This document shows positions 60,501-64,000 of a DNA stretch of 64,000 nucleotides, one piece after another; within the stretch, counting starts at the first letter, position 1; every line of letters begins with the position of its first letter. The notes under the pieces are model-generated. The model saw only the letters and a list, made by a program, of their open reading frames with translations, had not been told where the DNA came from and did no database searches. Source of the stretch: Chitinophagaceae bacterium (lineage in GTDB: Bacteria > Bacteroidota > Bacteroidia > Chitinophagales > Chitinophagaceae); NCBI GenBank assembly GCA_947454155.1, contig CANGIT010000012.1:55674-119673 (forward strand). Reading direction: 5' to 3'. Both the position numbers and the translations under genes were made by a program.

Positions 60501-60784
60501 AAAATATCTTTGGCATTGATATCCTGAAATCCGGTATGCGTAATAGTGAGTGTGTAAGGACCTCCTGGTTTCAATTCTGTGAAATAAAAAATACCCTTTT
60601 CATTGCTGGTTAACATCACCTGTTGTCCGGTGGGTTCATGTTTCAGAAGAATTGATGCTGAACTTACCACTTTGTTGTTTTCGTCTGTAAGTCGGCCAGA
60701 GAAAGAAGAAGATGTTTCTTGTGAGAAGGCGGCGAATTGTAAAAGAAACAATAATACAATGCCCAAAGCAGATAGCTTTTTCAT
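57524..60784 (-). CDS. Oar-like TonB-dependent receptor
   Basis: 1086-residue outer-membrane receptor. Signal peptide to about residue 22, CarboxypepD_reg domain at about 27-115 (SGRLTDENNKVVSSASILLK), plug with TLPSIGRSLTDFTRLTPQ, GSNFRYNNLTIDGSINND and GNFTGGSVNAVTKSGTNDLHG, then a large barrel ending WQGQFGIKFNF. The IGRSLTDFTRLTP and GAGTRTNPYSIDVIQEVQV strings place it in the Oar branch, named after a Myxococcus adhesion/rippling protein. No SusD partner. Substrate unknown. Confidence 0.9.
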   Translation of the reverse strand: MKKLSALGIVLLFLLQFAAFSQETSSSFSGRLTDENNKVVSSASILLKHEPTGQQVMLTSNEKGIFYFTELKPGGPYTLTITHTGFQDINAKDIFLSLGVNPDVNISMKLTTATMNEVTVTGKSRKNDGSLTVGAKQLQTLPSIGRSLTDFTRLTPQSNNNSYAGSNFRYNNLTIDGSINNDAFGFSNSAGGTSGGGQAGAAGAGTRTNPYSIDVIQEVQVQLTPFDVKLGNFTGGSVNAVTKSGTNDLHGAVYSFGRNDIFVGKSVDGQKTSIGHLFHDFQLGATIGGAFKKNKAFYIFNYEHTDRQEPTTYNVGDPGAAMTLTEGQQIVAKLKTQYGYDPGSFEGAYKIYTLSDKLFGRLDFNLDKKNTLTIRGIYTQGKGNNLERSSTNFQFGSADFTQYTKNINLTAELKTRFSSRMSNQLNLSFIKVHEYRDFPGTIAPYIDIDNGRITLGTWREASIYNLTQKTIEISDNLTYTKGIHKFTLGTHNEIYDLTYGFINSYNGRWEYSRGLTSFLNDNPSRIRGAFITNPNLSNDRDEIFNNPPNPYKIGLMSLYFQDEISINKKFKVSPGLRFDYSYAGNQPQLDTGLAATNSAGYVAAHPTYFNTPFKELTGKLPNRIAISPRLGFRYEIKDQQRLVLRGGTGIFTGRVPFAWYGYAYTLNGSTYGNIDWNGPASGVRVPLAINPQGLKDTVTKYGGASRSSTHEVDVFDNNFKLPTVWRSNLALDVKFGKGFKFTADVLYTKTIYDVKFEQINLKDSVAYFNEGPTSTPVYVGGKYNSKFSNVFLLTNTKEGYRYNLTAQLAKTNAEISVFKKKWGTNWSLAYTYGMSKDISNGIRNSWESNYNVNPSIIPGNSALSYSNFDLRHRIVATFAASLKWNDKQTTNLTFFYAGSSGNPYSLVYQSAPFGNGSNAMLPYIPKDASDIHLRDNGTYTAAQQWTDLENFINNDSYLKNRKGQYAERNAMRTPWVHGLDMKLMHEFALNKNKPKQTLQISLDIINVLNLINNDWGHINFVTNLNNYTANFLKFVTDQNGKAPGAPGTGYIPTFNFVKPSGINNQYYSLDPINSRWQGQFGIKFNF

Positions 60785-60801
60785 TTTTCCTTAAGTTTCC
60801 G

Positions 60802-60809
60802 CAAAAGTA
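60802..60809 (-). promoter_or_regulatory. -7 box of the Oar-like receptor
   Basis: Minus-strand TACTTTTG, exact consensus, 17 bp before the start codon at 60784. Confidence 0.6.
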
Positions 60810-60892
60810 AAATCAAGAAATAAATAGATAGACTGATTTGTATTACCAAATCATTAACTTTTATCAAGCATGACAGCACTTTTCATCATTTC

Positions 60893-60930
60893 CTAACATC
60901 TCGTAACAATTAATTGACAATTACTTAATC
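60893..60930 (+). promoter_or_regulatory. PHO-box-like run in the 60785-61507 gap
   Basis: CTAACA (60893), GTAACA (60903), TTGACA (60914), TTAATC (60925): steps of 10, 11 and 11 bp. Orientation is plus, toward the candidate sRNA, and about 85 bp behind the receptor promoter on the minus strand. Similar in sequence to the run at 44782. Confidence 0.4.
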
Positions 60931-60956
60931 ATTTGTAAAGTTCCTATCATTCAGTT

Positions 60957-61058
60957 CTTCTGAAATTGCAGCATCAAAATGATTTCAAGATTTCCTTAAG
61001 CAAATAGCATAGAAGATTATGCTAACGCCGCCTTTATTCTTATCGGCGGCCTTTTTTT
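60957..61058 (+). ncRNA. Candidate three-hairpin small RNA
   Basis: Three hairpins in a row with no open frame: TGAAAT...ATTTCA (60961-60966 with 60982-60987, inner CAT/ATG), AGCATA/TATGCT (61006-61011 with 61018-61023), and a terminator GCCGCC/GGCGGC (61027-61032 with 61045-61050) followed by eight T. No plus-strand gene lies upstream to need this terminator, so an independent short transcript is likely. No clear TAnnTTTG box was found; not a recognised RNA family. Confidence 0.45.
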
Positions 61059-61073
61059 TGCACCCTATTCAGG

Positions 61074-61147
61074 TTTTCCACATTTAATCAGTTGTATACA
61101 TTATCACATATGTACTTATTCACAATGGTTATTTTCTGTGAATAAGT
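61074..61147. other. Cluster of three DnaA-box sequences with inverted repeat
   Basis: Three matches to TTWTNCACA in 72 bp: TTTTCCACA (61074), TTATTCACA (61116) and its reverse complement (61137-61145). The last two lie in a perfect 11-bp inverted repeat (61114-61124 / 61137-61147, 12-nt loop). AT-rich DNA follows (61150-61190). Could be an origin-like or DnaA-regulated site, or an operator palindrome. Confidence 0.4.
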
Positions 61148-61187
61148 GAACTATTGATGGTTAATAATTATAAATGAAATCTTTTTA

Positions 61188-61310
61188 TCACGTATGTTGC
61201 ACTGCGAAATTACTTACCATCAAATAGGTGTTAATACTTAAAGATGAGAAGTGCAGCCAACCTATGAAGGGAATTACAAAATCCCCTGCATAACTGAGAA
61301 GTCCACCCAT
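61188..61310 (-). CDS. Possible 40-residue hydrophobic ORF
   Basis: ATG at 61310 opens MGGLLSYAGDFVIPFIGW..., resembling the peptide at 57317-57451 over about 15 residues (G-x-L-x-S-aromatic-x-G). It lies in the 723-bp gap before the giant surface gene, which otherwise holds the PHO-like run, the sRNA candidate and the DnaA boxes; 61311-61507 shows nothing I recognise. Coding is unproven. Confidence 0.2.
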   Translation of the reverse strand: MGGLLSYAGDFVIPFIGWLHFSSLSINTYLMVSNFAVQHT

Positions 61311-61507
61311 CCTGCAGAAAGACCAATATTATTAAATCCAAGAAGCCATATCGTCTGGATGATGCATTGCGTCAAAAGGATGAACAGGAAATTTTGTATG
61401 ATGACTCACCCATTGCTGCAACAATAAGTTGAATAGATGGCTTGATAAACATACAGCAGGTATTTCGTACACTAAGTAAAAAAATGCTATCCCCAAAATT
61501 AACCACG

Positions 61508-64000
61508 ATGCGAACTAAAAAGTTCTTATTGGCTGCAGCTGCCTATCTGTCTGTGTTTACCACATTGGCACAAACACCTTGTAATCTCGGTACTGTTACA
61601 CCGGCTACGTCTTCAATTTGTGCAGGATCTTCCGTAACACTTCAGGCCAATGTTAATAATTTCAACCGTTGTTTCACGGATACTGTGAAGTCGGTTGGCA
61701 ATCAGAATTATCAGTTTTCTTCTGTTGCAGTCGACCAGCAAAACAATGTGATTCTTTCGGGTGCTTACACTGGAGACATCAATATTGGTATTCAGAATCT
61801 TGCCGGTTTTGGCGCCAGAGATCTGTTTATTGTCAAATACGACAGCTGTGGCAAATTGGCCTGGACCATCAGGGGAGGTTCGGTGCTCAACGACCAGGTT
61901 GGCAGTGATGCCGGAAAAGGAATAGCCGTTGATGCCTCAGGCAATATATATATAGTAGGTCGTTACAATCAAACTTGCCATATTTTGGGTACCAATGGCA
62001 CTAGTTTCACTTCGCCTTATACCATCAATCCGCTATTTCCTTCCGAACAAGATGGTTTTTTGATTAAAGTAAGTCCCAATGGTCAAATTGTTTGGGGTGT
62101 TACCTTAACGGGCGGAAGCAATGATGGTTTCAACGGAGTAACTGTTGATGGGGAAGGCAATCCCATTGTAACAGGTGTTTTCAATGGCAGTCCATTTACC
62201 GGGAATGCCACAATTATTGATGCTTCCAACTCCTTATATTCATTAACAGCGGGCGCTTCCAACGCCTCTACTGCCGTAGTAATCAAATTTAATGCAACAG
62301 GTAGTTTTCAATGGATGACAAGGGTTTTCAACAAAGAGTCTGTTACATCAGGTATTACAACAGACGGTTCCAATATTTATGTTACCGGATGGTTCAGTTC
62401 TGCCAGTGACGGTGCTTCTGCCCAGGTAACCGATGCATTTGGTGCGGTGAACTCCATTCAGAATGCAGGTACCGGCAACGCCTACCTGCTAAAGTTAAAC
62501 AATACGGGTAACTTTATCTGGGCGAAAAGCGTGGGCAACAGCGGTGCATCAGGCAGTACGCTCACTTACGGCAATGACTTGGCCATTGACGACAATGGAG
62601 ATATTTGGATTGCAGGATTTTTCAGTGGCGATTCTTTTTCGGGACTGACGGCTTCTTCCGGAAACAGTGGTTTTGTATCTAAATACGACGCATCAGGGAA
62701 TCTGATTTTTTCAAAAAGCCTTCAAATATCTCAGGGAAATGACACCAAATTCAATGGCATTGCCGTGAATGGCAATACCATCGCTGTAGTTGGTGCTTTC
62801 AAAGGCGGAAATGTAGGCGGAAATGATATTTTGCTCACCTCTTACGATGTGAATGGCAATCAATTGAATCTTCAGACTTATGGTGGTTCGGGAGATGATA
62901 TCGCTTATGCGGTGAAAGGGTTTGAAGAAGGCTTCATGGTGTCGGGAACTAACGGTATAGGTTCTACGATTACAGGTGTCAATCTGCCAGCAGCTGGAAA
63001 TTTCCTTTGGAATACAACCGCATCAGGTGCGATGGCCGGTTCTTTGATCTGGTCTACCGGTTCCACCACCCCAACCATCACAGTTTCGCCGGATATTACA
63101 ACCACGTATACCTGTACTTTCAACAACGGCGTAAGCACCTGTACCGTTTCGGCAACGGTAACGGTCAATCCAGTTCAAACGCCAGTTTTTTCAGCTATTC
63201 AGGATACCATCTGTGCCAGTCAGACGCCTTTTGTTTTGAGCAGCACTTCCGACAATGGAATTAACGGTAGCTGGTCCGTGGATGCTATTACCGCCACAGG
63301 ATCTTATACCTTCACCCCTGATTCAGGACAATGTGCTGTGCCTGTCATTTATAATGTAACGGTACAGAATAGCCGAAGACCAGTTTTCGGCCCCATCGGT
63401 CCATTTTGCTACGGTTCTTTGAATGCCAATTTGCCTTCCACCTCTTTGAATGGCGTGGCCGGTACCTGGAATCCTGCTACAATTGATATTCGTCGCACCA
63501 GAACTTATACATTTACGCCTAATCCTGGTGTATGTGCTTATGATACCACGATAACTATAACCATCATCGACACATTTGCAGTTTTTAATACAGTTCCCCG
63601 CAATATCAGTTTCTGCGCAGGAGCCACAGCACCGGTGTTACCAACCACTTCATCCAATAATGTTACAGGTACTTGGTCACCTGCTCAAATCAACAACCAG
63701 CAAAGTGGAAGCTATGTATTTACTCCCAATGCAGGTCAATGCGCTTATGGTCATCCTTATAGGGTATATGTGACTGTTACACCCAGACCCACACAACCAA
63801 CAGTTGAATGTTATCAAACTGCGACATTCAATACAAATACATGTTCATGGGATGTGACGGGTACACAACCCACACAACCTACTGTAGCATGTTATCAAAC
63901 AGCTACATTCAATACAAACACTTGCTCATGGGATGTGACAGGCACACAGCCTACACAGCCAACAGTTGAATGTTATCAAACTGCGACATTCAACACAAAC
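61508..64000 (+). CDS. Giant repeat-rich surface protein, N-terminal 831 residues (partial)
   Basis: Open from the ATG at 61508 to the window edge. Signal peptide MRTKKFLLAAAAYLSVFTTLA, a short Cys-containing Ig-like start, then a beta-propeller-like region (about 55-480) with SBBP-type repeats such as GIAVDASGNIYIVGRY and DLAIDDNGDIWIAGFFSG. From about 500 come PKD-like modules, then repeats of the type GTWSPA...SGSYVFTPNAGQCAY, and at the end 27-residue repeats (CYQTATFNTNTCSWDVTG). This layout is that of large adhesins and gliding-associated proteins exported by T9SS; the sorting domain would lie beyond the window. Confidence 0.85.
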   Translation, partial: MRTKKFLLAAAAYLSVFTTLAQTPCNLGTVTPATSSICAGSSVTLQANVNNFNRCFTDTVKSVGNQNYQFSSVAVDQQNNVILSGAYTGDINIGIQNLAGFGARDLFIVKYDSCGKLAWTIRGGSVLNDQVGSDAGKGIAVDASGNIYIVGRYNQTCHILGTNGTSFTSPYTINPLFPSEQDGFLIKVSPNGQIVWGVTLTGGSNDGFNGVTVDGEGNPIVTGVFNGSPFTGNATIIDASNSLYSLTAGASNASTAVVIKFNATGSFQWMTRVFNKESVTSGITTDGSNIYVTGWFSSASDGASAQVTDAFGAVNSIQNAGTGNAYLLKLNNTGNFIWAKSVGNSGASGSTLTYGNDLAIDDNGDIWIAGFFSGDSFSGLTASSGNSGFVSKYDASGNLIFSKSLQISQGNDTKFNGIAVNGNTIAVVGAFKGGNVGGNDILLTSYDVNGNQLNLQTYGGSGDDIAYAVKGFEEGFMVSGTNGIGSTITGVNLPAAGNFLWNTTASGAMAGSLIWSTGSTTPTITVSPDITTTYTCTFNNGVSTCTVSATVTVNPVQTPVFSAIQDTICASQTPFVLSSTSDNGINGSWSVDAITATGSYTFTPDSGQCAVPVIYNVTVQNSRRPVFGPIGPFCYGSLNANLPSTSLNGVAGTWNPATIDIRRTRTYTFTPNPGVCAYDTTITITIIDTFAVFNTVPRNISFCAGATAPVLPTTSSNNVTGTWSPAQINNQQSGSYVFTPNAGQCAYGHPYRVYVTVTPRPTQPTVECYQTATFNTNTCSWDVTGTQPTQPTVACYQTATFNTNTCSWDVTGTQPTQPTVECYQTATFNTN
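63779..64000 (+). repeat. 81-bp in-frame tandem repeats at the window edge
   Basis: Period 81 bp (27 residues), measured from GTTGAATG at 63803 to its recurrence at 63965 (two units). At least two and a half copies, continuing past the edge. Copies differ in a Glu/Ala position (TVECYQ / TVACYQ) and silent changes; the third copy is closer to the first than to the second. Confidence 0.92.

Noticed and set aside
1..64000. Mobile elements, tRNA or rRNA genes, prophage or defence islands
   Set aside because: No transposase, integrase, cloverleaf, rRNA core, phage structural or restriction/defence gene could be seen.

Overview
The window looks like a chromosomal segment from a Bacteroidota bacterium, most likely of the Chitinophagales/Chitinophagaceae type. 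Signs are: GldC and DUF4290 genes, TonB-dependent receptors with an N-terminal carboxypeptidase-regulatory domain, a type IX secretion (T9SS) C-terminal sorting domain, heptanucleotide satellites of a kind seen in this phylum, and promoters with the Bacteroidota -7 box TAnnTTTG (exact at 8 or more genes) instead of Shine-Dalgarno sequences. No tRNA or rRNA gene, insertion sequence, prophage or CRISPR array was seen.

Layout. 1-663: start of a superoxide dismutase gene, then a 450-bp satellite of phased 7-bp units ending at the tadA stop codon. 0.7-9 kb: tadA, aldehyde dehydrogenase, glutathione peroxidase, dusB, a CPBP protease, cdsA and psd (phospholipid synthesis), a tiny Cys/Lys-rich secreted protein, a nucleotidase and an SDR. 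8.8-23.3 kb: a mainly minus-strand block of housekeeping genes (two-component system, nadK, Omp85 protein, CBS protein, hydrolase, CvpA, YqeY, gldC, glycosyltransferase, CNNM transporter, gmk, murA, DUF4290, VanZ, gcvH, cyclophilin). 23.4-36.5 kb: serS, a cytochrome lipoprotein, a POT transporter, purD and the elongasome operon mreBCD-mrdA-rodA, then a MuiA-like protein. 36.5-42.2 kb: two MBL-fold hydrolases, a candidate sRNA, a sigma/anti-sigma/periplasmic-protein operon, half of a split transketolase and galE.

42.2-61 kb is the most interesting part: a phosphate-themed island. It holds a PiT transporter with its DUF47 partner, a TonB receptor, a 1581-residue T9SS cargo protein with an internally duplicated beta-helix-like domain, a secreted unknown, ppk1-ppx, and an Oar-like TonB receptor. 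Upstream regions of several of these genes carry runs of TTAACA-like hexamers spaced exactly 11 bp apart, the architecture of PhoP/PhoB operators, so the island is plausibly a phosphate-starvation regulon (inference). One such run points at a candidate three-hairpin sRNA at 60.96-61.06 kb.

61.07-64 kb: a cluster of three consensus DnaA boxes, two of them in an 11-bp inverted repeat, then the first 831 codons of a giant repeat-rich surface protein that runs off the right edge. The functional theme outside housekeeping is envelope and surface biology: peptidoglycan synthesis, gliding/T9SS components, outer-membrane uptake and polyphosphate storage.
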